DNA from: Larus michahellis
Taxonomy: Eukaryota > Chordata > Aves > Charadriiformes > Laridae
Length of the DNA: 64,000 nucleotides
Assembly (NCBI RefSeq): GCF_964199755.1
Contig: NC_133911.1
Coordinates: 3,375,001 to 3,439,000 of the forward strand
Reading direction: 5' to 3'
In this document: positions 20,408 to 33,200 of the stretch, one piece after another
Position numbering within the stretch: the stretch's first letter is position 1
Layout: the number at the start of each line of letters is the position of its first letter
Notes under the pieces: generated by a model
The model's database searches: none
Told to the model about the DNA's origin: nothing
Seen by the model: the letters and a program-made list of their open reading frames with translations, nothing else
Made by a program: the position numbers and the translations under genes

Positions 20408-23239
20408 AATTGAAAGCCTCTGAAACTCCTTAGCCATTAATGTAGAAGCTAGCTGGAACTTTATGTTGGTATTTTAAAGAAAGGGTACACCCACATTTAA
20501 AAAATGATTAATCTTGCTAGAGAACTGTTGGCATTCTGGGACCTGTATTGAAGTCCTGTAGAAATGTGTGGTTAGCACATTTTTATAGTTCTTTTTTTCC
20601 AAACCATATGTTAACAGTAGGTAACTTTAATCAAAAAAATTAAAAAGATGTTCCGTCCTTTTTGTGCTTTAAATAGGCTGCAGTTGCTTTTAACCAAGAC
20701 CAGTAGGACGCTTTGATTCAGCCTATTGTCAGGATTTCAGTGAAGATGAGGATGTCTAGCCGTGAGCCTTAGAAACTCACCTAACAAGAGAAGATGGAGT
20801 GTAGATTCTGGCTTACAGGTTTGTTAAATATGTAGAGTACATCTAGGCTTTCTAAAATATCAATACACACTCCCTGCACAAAGATGCATAGATGAAAGGC
20901 TGGGGCCTGAAAGGATTAGCACCTTTGAAGTCAGGTCCGTGTCTTTTTTTTTTCTCTCCAGTCACACTTGTTTCAAGAGCCTTTATGCTGGCATTGTTGT
21001 CCATTAGTCCTATGGCTTCTCTTACTGGCTCTTAGTCCAAGCTTGCTATTTTTCTGTCTAGGGAAAAATGGTAATCAGTTTGCAGGTTTCCAGGAGATAG
21101 TTGGCTGCTGAAGAGTTGGGATGCTTTTGGAATTACACGGAGCAAAAGACTTTTTAAAAGACAGCAGTAGCATGCCCTGCTTATTTATCAGTGCTGGACC
21201 TCTGAGTCCAGTTTTGACGTTTATTCTTTCTTAATTTTCTTTTTATCTGTTTTAATCCTATAACTTGCATCTTTGTTCTCTGTTGTAGTCTCCAAATCTA
21301 CAAACTGCCCAAGGGTATACGTTTTTCTCCACTAAGGTTTAAGTTGGTCTTATCTCTCTCTACTTTGACTTAAAACCTGTCTTGCTCTTGGGGAGCATCA
21401 CGATGGGGCTGTAGATCACAAACTTATCCATTGTACTTAAGTCTGATGGGATCGTGCAGGCAAAGAACTTTGTATGCCATTTTCCTGCCTCAGCACTACC
21501 ACCACCTTGCTTTCTAACTTGTTTTTACATTGGGATAGTAACTAGAAAAGACAATTATTGAAATAGTGGCAATTGCAAAGCATAAAAGTTCAGTACCTTG
21601 TGATCCAGCACAAGTGAACTCTTGTAGTATGGCAATGATCCCTAATATAGGATACTTGTGGTGAATTGCAAGTCTCCACGGAGTAAAGTAGCTTATTAAA
21701 TGGTATGCTCTCTGAGCAGTAGTCCAGTCCTCCAAATCATGGTCTGCCAAGAGTAGTCATTACTTTTACATCTATTAGACGTAATTACACAGCTATGTAT
21801 AGAAGTCTGGAACTACTGTGTAATTTACAAAAGTGTCTGTAAACCATCCATGGCAGTTACTGCCAGTCTTAGTCATATAAATGCTATATTCCTAGTTACT
21901 GAAGAACCTCAAAGCATGTCTCAGGATTTGTATTTTCTTTGTGGCAGATACTGCAAAGACCGTCCGTCTTATGTGGCACTAATCAGATACTATATACCAG
22001 GGCTGCATCAACTTGCTTTAACTCTCTTGACCACAGGATGCAATTTTAAACTCTCACTTTGCTAAACAGGGAGAATCATATAGACAGAAGCTGCACCTAT
22101 TTTTCTGTAGGGGGAGCACGAGTACATAATAGACTGTTCACAAAGCTTTATTATGAGTCGCTGTTCCTCTTCAAAATATGTGCATACCAAGGTACTTGCA
22201 CACTTAGTAAATGTATATGAGCATATGTAGCAGTGGTAACAAAAAAACAAAAAAGGGCTGCAAACAGGAAAGGTTTGATTTTTCTAATTCTCAAAATATC
22301 TAAGAGTTGACGATTTCTTCATCATCTCCTTATTATTCTGCTGCTCTGAGAGAAAATTGTTGAAAGTCAGCAGGAGGTTGCTAGAGGAATTTGTGCTCTG
22401 TGTTACAGAGACTGGAGATATCCAGTGGGGATGGTGATTTTGTTAGAGATTTTTAGAAATAATGCTGAAGCAGGAGATCTGTGATACTGATGGGGAGTAG
22501 AAAGTTCATTTCAATTGCCTTTTTATAAAGATAGCAGCCACACTGAGATGCCAGTCCTGTTTCAGTGCAAATGAGGAACCCAAGAAAGTTGGTCCCTTTA
22601 ACAAGGATTGGACCCCAAATGAGTGGAAAGTAGAAGCATTTAAAGTGTGTGTTAATTGCATCAGCTTAGCAATTTGGCTTAACCTCTTCATGCACAAACA
22701 GCAGTTAACCATAGCATAGATGGTCTGGAGTCTGCGGAAGGGAATTTAGCTCTATAAGGCAGCTGGTTGCTCCAGTTCCCCATGGGAACAGGCTTCTTGG
22801 TAACTGTCTGCTGTGGTTTTGGCTCACTTCAGATTAATTCTATTCAACTTTTGAGTGTGTCATAGGGAAAGGGAAAGTCCGGCAGTCAATACAAGATGCT
22901 TCTTTCCTTTGGAAATCTTGTGCTTACCTACAAAGCATGTCAGATAGTCTGCTAGCTGTTAAAGCAGCCCTGAGGTCATGCAGACAATGAGTCTGAGCTC
23001 ATGGATGCCTTCTCCATGCTGTCCTTGGCACAGACAGAAGGACAGTGTGCTGGCTCTCCAGGAAGGAGTCATGTGGAGAGGAAATGGAGTGGAATGTAAT
23101 GATGGCTTCTCCAGTTCCTGCTCATGAGACCAGACCTGAAGCTGATTCAAACCAGGAGCTGCATAGGTTGTTTGGAGACATGCAAAAGGTTCAGGCATCC
23201 TTAAATCCTAAAGCCTGGAGAGCCTGGAAAAAAATTATG

Positions 23240-23537
23240 TTGGTATTACCCAGACAGTCAGATTTTGTTAGGCTGAGAGGAAACGGGTTCAAGTTATGTC
23301 TGGGGAGGTTTAGATTGGATATTAGGAAACTTTTTTTCACTGAAAGGGTTATTAAACATTGGAATAGGCTGCCCAGGGAGGTGGTGGATTTACCATCCCT
23401 GGAGGTGTTTAAAAAAAGGGTAGATGGGGCACTTAGGGACATGGTTTAGAAGTGGCTTTTGTCAGGGTAGGTTAAAGGTTGGACTTGATGATCTTAAAGG
23501 TCCCTTCCAACCTCAGCAATTCTATGATTCTATGATG
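23240..23537 (+). mobile_element. CR1 LINE 3' fragment, older subfamily
   Basis: The + strand shows the CR1 3' text (TTTAGATTGGATATTAGGAA, GGCTGCCCAGGGAGGTGGTGG, GGTCCCTTCCAACC) and ends in AATTCTATGATTCTATGAT at 23519-23537. It differs in wording from the copies near 15-16 kb and so belongs to another CR1 subfamily. The left limit is uncertain. Confidence 0.9.
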
Positions 23538-26500
23538 GACTTGTCACCTTGAAAGGGTCCAGACCGAAGGAGTTTGTTCACAGTGTTTTCAACTATGATT
23601 TCCTGGGAGCAGGCACGTGTGGTTGAAGTGCTGAGGACAGCTGTGGGATGCTCAGTAAACCTGGCTGCACACAACTGCAGCAGCAAATATAAAGAGAGAT
23701 ATTCTTCATGTTACTGTTGTATCGGCTCCTGATAGTAGTGTGCCTAAGAACCTGGTTTTTTTGGAGTGTTTTTTTTTGTGGTGGTGGTTTGGGGGTTTTT
23801 TTGTTGGGTTTTGGGTTTTTTTACATCAGAAAGAGAGGTCAGGGATGATGCCTTCTCCTTTGCTGCAGGAGGATTTCTCTGCATACTGTAACTCTGTCAC
23901 CCAAGTTCTTTTTATGTCTGTATTGTGGGAAGTGTTCTTTCTTTCATCAGTAAGCTCAAGACCAGCCTTAGGAGGAGTACATGTTAGCCTAAGTCAGGGA
24001 ATGTTTATGAGCATCTGGTGTACACAACACACCTTTCAGGGGGTTCACAGGACCTTGCTCTTTCTGCTACCTGACTGTCATTGCCCAGTAATTCCTGAGC
24101 AGAAGCAATGTGTATCTTTACTCTGGTGAGGTAATACCCATATTAAATGGGACACTTTCGTATTAAAAACTGTCGAAATGTGACCTAGGATAAATTGGTG
24201 TATGTACATTGGCTTCAGTAGCTGTGACTTGGTCCTACTCAAAATACGAAGCCAGCTCTACTTCAGTGGGTGTGACCCCTAGTCCATGTATTCCAAAGTT
24301 AATAAACCATGCTTGTTTACACTAGCTGAAAATCTAGCTGAAGTGATCTTACTGATCTTGCAAACAGCACCTGTGGATAACTAAAATTACATCTTTTCTT
24401 TTCACCATTCATGCTGTTCTGCTGTTGCCAATTCTGTTCTGACTGTGAAAACATCCTGGTTTGGGCTCGCTCGGGCTGAGCCTGGTCAGTTACTCTCCAA
24501 AAATAACAGCACTCTGTACTTAACCTGGAGCGTTGCATTTTTGCAGAACTGAAATGGTTTTGAAAAGTGGGGTTTGCTTTTCCTACTGATTTTTAAATTT
24601 AAAAAGCAAAAAATCAGTACTGTAGCTCTTGTACATCTGAGCTGGCTTTAAGCAAACAGAGTGTGCTGGCTTTCCTGTGGAATTATCCATTCTTGCTTGC
24701 CTTTCCCTATAAGACAGAGGAGCAAAACTGAAGCAAGGACTTCTGTGAGTCAGAGAATTTAAGATGACCATCTGATATGTTGCTCTTGTATCAATTCACT
24801 GAAATAAGACTGAATTTTTTTTAGTCTTGCTCAGTGCATGGACATTGATGCATCTTCCTTCTGTTATGCTAGTTACAAAACTTGTAACACCTGTAAAACT
24901 ATGAGACTTGTCCCCTACTCTCAAATGTAGCTGAAGTTGGCTATTGCATTTCAAAATAATGGGAAGGAGGAGGAGGTTGAGTGGACAGTGGGATCCTATA
25001 ACTGCATTTGCCTTGTTTCCTTACGAAATGTGGCTAAAATTTTGTTTAAAATAGAAAAATAGCATGAAATATTGGTCAAAAATGAGTTTTTTCACTTGTT
25101 CAATAAACAAGACTTGGTGCTGATCAGGCAGGTCTTGTGCTGAGGGAATGTCATTGCCTTTGATATGTCTAGGTCTGGAGAAAACACACCTAGAGCCTCT
25201 CAGCAGTTGCAAGCACTTCAGGGTCCAACAACCACTTGCAAAGTGATTGCTGTTGAGGCAAGGATGTGGAATCCCAAGCAAGAAGTCATCACATCAGGTA
25301 AAAAAAAAACCTAATAGCTTGGAATTTGTCAGGTTTATTTTGAGGAAATTAACAATTCATGGCAGGATGCTTCTGGGTGAGCTTTATCACCAGCCAGTGA
25401 GGAACTGGTTAAACTTGAAGAATAATCAGTCATAGAAGAACATGCCAAAGAAAGAAAACAGTAGAAGAAACAGTTACAGTCAGCAATGTGACTATGTGTA
25501 AACAGCACCATGTTACTCACCAGCTCCATTCCCTGGGTGCTTTTGAGTCAGAGCCGTTTCCTCTACTGACAAAGGGTTTTTGCTGCCGTCAGCACTGAGG
25601 TGGCTGGTTCGTTATGGAACAGCCAGCTGGAGTCCGTTCAGCAGCAGAATCAGCAGGTACCTCCTGAAGGCAGAATCTGTGACTGGTCACTGAGGCTTAG
25701 CAGGCCCTGATGTGGCTTCCCTGACCATTGATATTGTTTCAGTTTACTGTCCAGAAGATGCTGCTGCATATGATCTTGCTTTTCCCAGGTCTGACTGGGC
25801 ATCTGCTAGACAACTATCAGTGCCTAATTTTACTGTCTGTGTGATGTGGGAGAATGGCCTGTATTATTACTGGCATCCTGCCATCTGTGAGAACTTCTGC
25901 TGTAGGCCCATCGGAAGGTAGGACAGAGATAAATGTGTCCTACTTTCTGATAACATCATCCATCCCTTGGGGAAGGGAAGAGGCTTGTAGCCCTCGGAAA
26001 GACAGGAAAGGCTTTCTCTCACACGTTATTTATGCAAAAACCTGGGACTGTGAAAAGAAAGCGAGCGGAAAATAACAATCTTGGTATCTGTGCCTTGGGT
26101 ACAGCACCTCCTTGAGTGATGGAATGGGGCTGGGGAGCGGAAAGGAGAGCAAATCAAAATACACATATGTAGCTTTCAGTGTAGGGACAGCTGCTTCTGG
26201 AGTAGGGCTGTTAGCTTAAAGTAACTTGAACATTTCCGCATTGTACTGATGGAGGAATATGCATTACCGCATTTGGTGTCATGGGCCTGCTCCCCACTTC
26301 AGAGGGAGAACTCTGAATGAGGTTTACTGGTTTTTTGGGTTGTAGGGGCTTTGTTTGTTGTTTTGTTTGGATTTGTTGTTTTTTTTTTTCTCCCCCGCTT
26401 CTTGAGATGGTTTCTGTTACCCAAGTGTATACAGGCTGTTGAGGGGGATGACAGGTTCCATGGCTCTGCAGAGCTCTACAAACTTGTGCTGTTCTGCACC

Positions 26501-28134
26501 GCTGTGAGGAACTGGACTGGGAGGAAGCAGTACAAGGCATGGATACCATGAACTGAGCACTGGTACAAATCAGCTCCAGGCAAAGCTTTCTGCCCAGTGC
26601 CTGCCTGGGAATTAACTCAACATTCGTACCCAGGTTTCAGGTATGTGCTTGGAGAGAGGAATGAGATCTGCTCTGCTGAGCCAAGGGGTAAGTTGTCCTC
26701 TTCCATTCTAAAGGGCTATTGCAAAAAGCCTAAAACCAGCAAGGAGGAAGCCAGTTTGCTGTGTATTCTAGCCTGGAGTAGGTCAAAATCAGCTCAGACA
26801 TCCTAATAAATTTGGCTGGATCCTACTGAGTGATCATTTCTTTCCCTTAATGCAGCTCATTGTCAGTGTGTCGCAGGGTCCTGTGAGCTGCACTGAAGGG
26901 GTGTGGTGTGTTTGATGTGAGAAGCTTTTTCCCTTTTGCCTTTGGCGTTCAAGAGACCTCTAGCAACAGTCTTAAAAAAAAGCAAGCACAGTTTTCCCCT
27001 GCAAGTATCAGCCCTGTCATGAATAAAAAGGGAGCTCATGCAACGATGGAAGTTGTGACTTCTCCTACAGGGTAGAATTAAGTGCTTGTTGTGCTGGTTT
27101 CACAGTATCAGGTTAGGTTAGAAGGGGTGTGTGGAGCAGGGAATCCACGTTTATATATATTCTTTCTTTCCTAAACCATTATATAGTGGATTTTTTTTCA
27201 TGAAGCACCTGCCATGTTCTGCTCCAGAAGGGCACCTGATTTCTAGAGTCGAAGCAAGCAGCACAGCTAAAGTTACGGTTGCCCGAGTCCTCTTGGATTG
27301 ATCTGGAGCAAATACACAATTCGCATAGACTACCCTTAAAAGTTGGCCAGGCTTCATGTTTGTGTACCTAAATTTAGCAGCAGGACTATATTTCAGTATG
27401 GAAAGCAACCTCCTTTCAGCCTAAGTACTTTTATTTTAAATTAAATGTCCTGCAAAACTGAGGTAAATGATAAAACTCTCTGGGAGGCAACCTTTGAGCA
27501 CCCTTTTCAGAGCCAACCTATTAATTTTTCCACTCTTTCCCAGTCATTTCTGATCTCAAAATAAGATGATGTGCTTGGAATCCCACTGCTTAATTATTTT
27601 AGGCGGGTGCAACAGATGGGCTGCAATTAGTGTGAGGAATGGAGTTTCCTTTCAAAAGCTCATAGTACCAGAGCACTGTTCCCATGCATAGAGAGACCGA
27701 AAGATGTGGTTTGAGGCACAATGCTGATGGTCAGAAAGGGGACACAAAATGGCATCTCTCAGCTAAATGTGTCTGTTCCCTGGGTACTCTCAGAACTTTT
27801 TGGTTCTTCACAGAAATAAACAGTGCTGTGTGCTTGCGGCTTAAGCTTTTCCCATGTTCGAGAAACCTGACCTGCTGCTGCCTGTGTGTGAGGTTGCTGC
27901 AAAACTGCTGTGGAAGAGGCTCTCTGCTTAATGCTCTCCATTAGGACTGAATCAGTGTTATTACTGGGTCGTCTCTGCTTTTTATTTTGTTCTGGTATGG
28001 AAACTTGTCAGGTTACTTGTGAGAAAGACAAACAAATAGGGAATTAGGCAGTAACAATTATGGTGTCAAAGCCCGTTTAACTATATGTGAATCTTCCTTG
28101 TCCTCCTTCAGAGTGCTTTTAGGTTCAGACATGG

Positions 28135-28573
28135 ATGGGCCGCAAAGATGATCCAAGGACTGGAGCTCCTCTGCTGTGAAGACAGGCTGAGAGAGTTGGG
28201 GTTGTTCAGCCTGGAGAAGAGAAGGCTCCAGGGAGACCTTCCAGCCCCTTCCAGTCCCTAAAGGGGGCCAACAGGAAAGCTGGGGAAGGACTCTGCATCA
28301 GGGAGGGGAGCCATAGGACAAGGGGTAACGGTTTCAAACTGAAGGAGGGTAGATTTAGATTGGATATTAGGAAGAAATTGTTTGCTGTGAGGGTGGTGAG
28401 CCCCTGGCCCAGGTTGCCCAGAGAAGCTGTGGCTGCCCCATCCCTGGAGGGGTTCAAGGCCAGGTTGGACGGGGCTTGGAGCAACCTGGTCTGGTGGGAG
28501 GTGTGCCTGCCCAGGGCAGGGCGGTTGGAACCAGATGGTCCCTTCCAGCCCAAACCATTCTATGATTCTATGT
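28135..28573 (+). mobile_element. CR1 LINE copy, 5'-truncated
   Basis: The segment runs from a degenerate AAGATGATCCAAGGACTGGAG block through GGCTGAGAGAGTTGGGG and GGATATTAGGAAGAAATT to a terminal CCATTCTATGATTCTATG. It is the same subfamily as the 15-16 kb copies but in the opposite orientation. No RT coding part is left. Confidence 0.92.
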
Positions 28574-30074
28574 TCTTCTTGTCTCTGTTAAAGGAGAGCA
28601 GAAGCACAGGGCTTCTTGGTGGTCTGTCTTGCAATCAGGGTCTGAAAGTGCTGTAACTTCTGTAACGCTGCCAGCTTGGTGTTGATGAGTTTTCCCACCA
28701 TAAAGTTTTGGCAGTGCAGCCAGAGACCCTGCTAATATGCCATTCTGCCTGCAGTGAGAATGGAAGGAGTGAGATTCTGGTGGTGCTGTATCCCTGGTGT
28801 GGTCAGCCTGCTTAGGCATGCTCAGGGGGCATGTGAGCGAGTAGGAGTACTGGGGAGTTATGCAGGATTTCTGGACACTGTTCTTCAGTGGCCCTTGGTC
28901 CAGTTACTTCTCCCCTCTCTTCCTCAGAACCTGTCTTCCTTGTGTAGGATTAACAACGTCCATGTAAACTACCTTGAGATCTGGAATGAAAAAGTGTGCA
29001 AAGTGCAGGCCCTTTCTTTAGAGGATTGATGCTGAACTGAAAGATGGGACGCAGGTCTGCCTGTCGGGTGTCTTTTTCCTGGAATTTAGAAAGTGGATGA
29101 GTAACAGCCAGGGGGAATGTCACAGTTCGGAGCTGCTGCCTTCTCTCACATTTGTTAAGACAAACACACTGGCTGAGTAGATGCTCAAAGTGGTGATTTG
29201 ATCCCTCAATCATTTCCTCCTGAATCTCGGTGCTGTTTACCATCTGCCAAGTTGGACCAGTACTAGGTCTCTGTCCCCTAGAGGGGACCCCAGTGGTTTC
29301 AGTGTGGATTTGAAAAAGCGAAGAACCACAGCTCCCATGAGAGTGAGTCAGTCCCATATCATAGGTTGGATACCCTTCTGTCTCACACACTTGATATTCA
29401 GAAATTAATTTGGGGGGATCATTTGTCTGCATAGACCTAGAAGTTTTGGGGGCACTCAGTTGCAAGTGGCAGCGAGTCAGGAGCCCTGAAAAAAATCCCC
29501 CTGCTTCCTAGCAACACACGGTTGCTGGCTGCTACTGTGAATCTTAGAGGAAGATTAACAGATGCGTATACATGAATAGAGCCAACCCCTGAAGTTATGA
29601 TTGATAGTAACTCCAGTTCAGATTTGCCTATTTTTCCATCCCCTCAGGAACTTCATAGTTCATGTAGTGATTTTGAGCTCGTACCTGTTTTTTTTTCTTT
29701 TTTTCTTTAATTCTAAATTAATTTATTTTTTTTAATTTACTAGATCTTGGAATAGACTAGGAGATAAGTACTTGATATTTCATACAAAATAAAATTAAAA
29801 AAATATAATTTCACTGTGGTCTCCTGAAGAGCAGCAGCAGGTAGTAATGGCTCTTGTTTGCCTTAGGGAATCAGAACGTTGGAAAAATCTGAGAGGCAAG
29901 AGGGATACAACAGGCCATTGTGAAGTTAAAAACCTGGGTTTTCCTTCTGAAAGACAGGAAAGAGATTTTGTCTTACTCTGCCCTTCAGTCTGCTTCCTTG
30001 TCAGTCTTAGGTGTGTAGTGAGTCTTCCCGCGGTGCCAGGGCTTCCTGGGCTCCCTGCGAGGACGGAGCAGCAT

Positions 30075-30200
30075 AGTCCAGGCAGTAAGGTTCTCCTAGG
30101 CTGACACGCAGCTGATCTGGGCTGTATTCCGAATTCTGCCACTGCTCTGCTGTGTGAATTTGCGTGAGTCATTTCCTTTTGTGTTCCATGTCTCCCTCCT
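30075..30200 (-). mobile_element. MIR-like SINE remnant
   Basis: GAATTCTGCCACTGCTCTGC, then TGTGTGAATTTGCGTGAGTCATTTCC, parallels the MIR core order (ctctgccac...tgtgtgacc...caagtcacttaacc). Divergence is high, as expected for an ancient element. Orientation and limits are approximate. Confidence 0.45.
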
Positions 30201-33200
30201 GCTCCTGTCTGTTTAGACTGCAAACTGTTCCTAGGAGAAGCCGCCTGTGCTGTATATAAAGCCTGCCTGTGTGGAGCAAGTAAACACAAGTGTGAGGCCA
30301 CCAATAAAAAGACCCTTGCAAACATGAATGAGTGAGCAGGAAAAAAACCCATATAATGTGTTTTTAGGTTATCTATTTTAAAGGACATTTTAATGTCTTT
30401 TAAACATTCATGTTTAAAAATGAAGAAACAATCATGGCAAGCTACTTAAAATTAAGTCCTTTTTTTTTTTCAAGTAAAACTAAATTATTTTTATAGAGAA
30501 CTGGTTTTCCGGATTTCCCTTTTTACATGCTTTTTTCTATGCCAAAGAGATTAAACTGAAGAGAAAACTGTAATTTACACCTGCTTTGCGGATGTCAGTG
30601 AGGTGGTTTTTTGTGTCTCTATTTCCATTCCTGATTTGCTTGCTGCTTGTTTGTGGTTTTTTTCCCATTTCTAATTTATTTGGTCAGGTTTTTTTAGGGT
30701 GAGGACTTTGATTCTGCACCTACCGTCTCTATCACAAAGGGATCCTGATAATGGTTGGCGCCTGTGGATATCATGAAATAAAATAATAATTCTGATATTT
30801 GATGTCTGAGAAAATGCTGGCTACGCATGTGGAATTCTGTTTCTGTGGCTAGCCCAGATATAAGATCACAGTCCATTATTACTGTCATCTAATGGAACTA
30901 CTCCTTTAGCTTTGATAGGGGACTGTAGATTTAAACCCTGATTAAGACTTGTAAACTAAAATTGAGTTCAAAAGAAAGCAATAGAGGAGACAGAGGCTTG
31001 TACTCAAGTGTTCCCTTTATCAAGTACCCTAGACAAAGTGTTTCCCTGCTGAGATTGAGGAGGTTGTGCTTAAATTAAACACCGACTAAAAAAACCCAAA
31101 CCACCACCTCAGTGAGAACATTTATTGATCTGTTGGGATTTAACCACCTAAAACTTAGCCTAACTGCATCTGATTCACGTGATTGTTTGGAACAATGTGG
31201 AATTTGATGCTGACTCAAAATAACTGTTTTTACTATCAAAAATTATTTATTATTTACAGGGTTTTGACAGTGGTTTTCACAGGTTATGAATGGCACGATA
31301 CATTGTATGAATAGGCAAATCTATTCTATTTCAGAAAAACTATCTGGTGAAGCAGAGCTATGTGGGATCTACAGAAAAGACAAGGTGAAGAGAAGTAGAC
31401 TCTGCATTCTCTTTTCTTTTAATGAAAAGGGTAAACAAATTTCACCATTACCTAAAGCTGTCAGTGGTAGAATTAATGATCTGACGGGTATTTGTGGAAC
31501 ACAAGATTTTATGAGGAAACTGACATAGGTCCATGGTAGTTAGTATAAGCTTGCTGATTTACACCTTCTAAGTATCTGCTTCTGATGATTTTTTGGGCAC
31601 ATAAATCTATTTGGCCTTTCTCCCCACACTGAACCCAGCTTTTAGGATTTCATGTTGTGGAAAAATTGCCAAAACACATTTTTTATCTTGGAAAAATAAT
31701 CTTCAGGCTTCAGTCTGGAAAAAAAAATAATAATATCCGTGTTAGTTTCCTGGGCAATTTCTCTGTTTTTGTAACTGGTTTCTATTAATGGTTTTGAGAT
31801 GAATCCCAGGAATCTGAAGTTGACTGCTTTCCAACAAAAGAGGGTGTTTAAATTTAGTGCCATCCAAAGATGCTAGATGACAGGAACCACTGAGCTGTAG
31901 AGATGCCTTACGGCAAAAGATGCAGACAGAACTCTCTGACCAGTTACGAGGACAGCAGTGCTGGAAAATCATATAAACACACACATGTGCACGTTAATTG
32001 ATTCAGTAAGAGAGCAGTCTGCTTGGATGCTACGGTTTAACTCCTCATTTGTGCATATCTAAGTCTCTGCTAGGCAAGCTGCAAAGCTCAGTGCATTAAA
32101 CAGAAGATCAGAAACCTCTTAAGATTCCATCTAACTAAATATTTTGCATACCTGGACATTCACATTAATTAATTTATGCTCCAATGCCTTTGGCACATAG
32201 GGACGTAGAGTTTTCCAGCTGGAGATCCAAGACAGGAAGAAGCTGAGGAATTGCATGCAAAGAACAGCCCCCAAATAACACTTGCTGTTCCTGGGCAACC
32301 CTCTCACTTTTCTTCAGGAGTGCTTGGGCATAGCATAGCTTAGACTATTGCAGAGGCTAACACTATGGGGTGGGTTTGTGGACTTCACCCTTCTCTTTGC
32401 TGGAAATGGCTTGTCGCAGGGGTGGTATTATCTGTTGCCATGATACTGTTTTATAGTACCTAGTATAAAGGGTGTCAGAGATCTGCCATTCTCATGCACT
32501 AGGCATGTGTATTTGCCTCAGCTGCTGTTTTGGTGACTGCATCACAGCCTGGTGATCAGAGTGAACTCCAATGAAACATAACAAAGCAGAAAAACATCTG
32601 TCCAGACCCTCAACTTGCCATTCTGATTATGCACTTCAGAGAAGGCAAATCAGGGGCTTTAGCATTTATGGCTAGGGAACAAACATTGTAATGTTGGGTC
32701 TGTAAGAGGTACGCGGCTTGTTACATCACTGGAATAATGACAGGCTTCACTTGACAGCCCTGTTATTGTGGTTGGGTTTCAGTTTTGTCCTTTTAGTTCA
32801 CAGCTCTTGGTGCAAGTTGGCTTATTTCAGGCTTGCTTATGGGATTCATTGCAGCTGAGAGATTTATTTTAATGAGTAAAGCTTTGCAACCAAATGAAGC
32901 CCTCCAGGAAACACATACCCTCTGGTAATTCACATGGTTCTGTGTTACACTGCTCTTTTCCGTCAGCAGGCAGCTCTGAAGGCTCCCCCTACCCACACCA
33001 GGCCTTTCTTAGAAAGGGGGAGTGAATATGGGTGTGTATTTATCCCTCTGAGTATTACAGGTTGATCACACTACTGGCATGATGAGGGTTATTTGAGCAA
33101 TTTCCAGTAGAAGATAAATGGTGTCAGTGTATGTTAACCCTGAACAGCAGTACCCCTGCGTTTCTCTCTTTTGCTGTTTACACACAAAGCTCTATTTCTA

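Noticed and set aside
21514-21750. 78-codon minus-strand frame with a hydrophobic end
   Set aside because: It briefly suggested a membrane protein or viral relic, but there are no splice partners, no LTRs and no recognised motif.
22998-23449. 134-codon + strand frame around 23.1-23.4 kb
   Set aside because: Its second half is the CR1 3' region read in one frame; the family is non-coding there.
28206-28553. 115-codon minus-strand frame
   Set aside because: It is antisense CR1 sequence, not a gene.
29795-30388. 197-codon minus-strand open frame
   Set aside because: It runs across a MIR-like remnant, has no domain, and its wording is unlike a folded protein. Probably chance.
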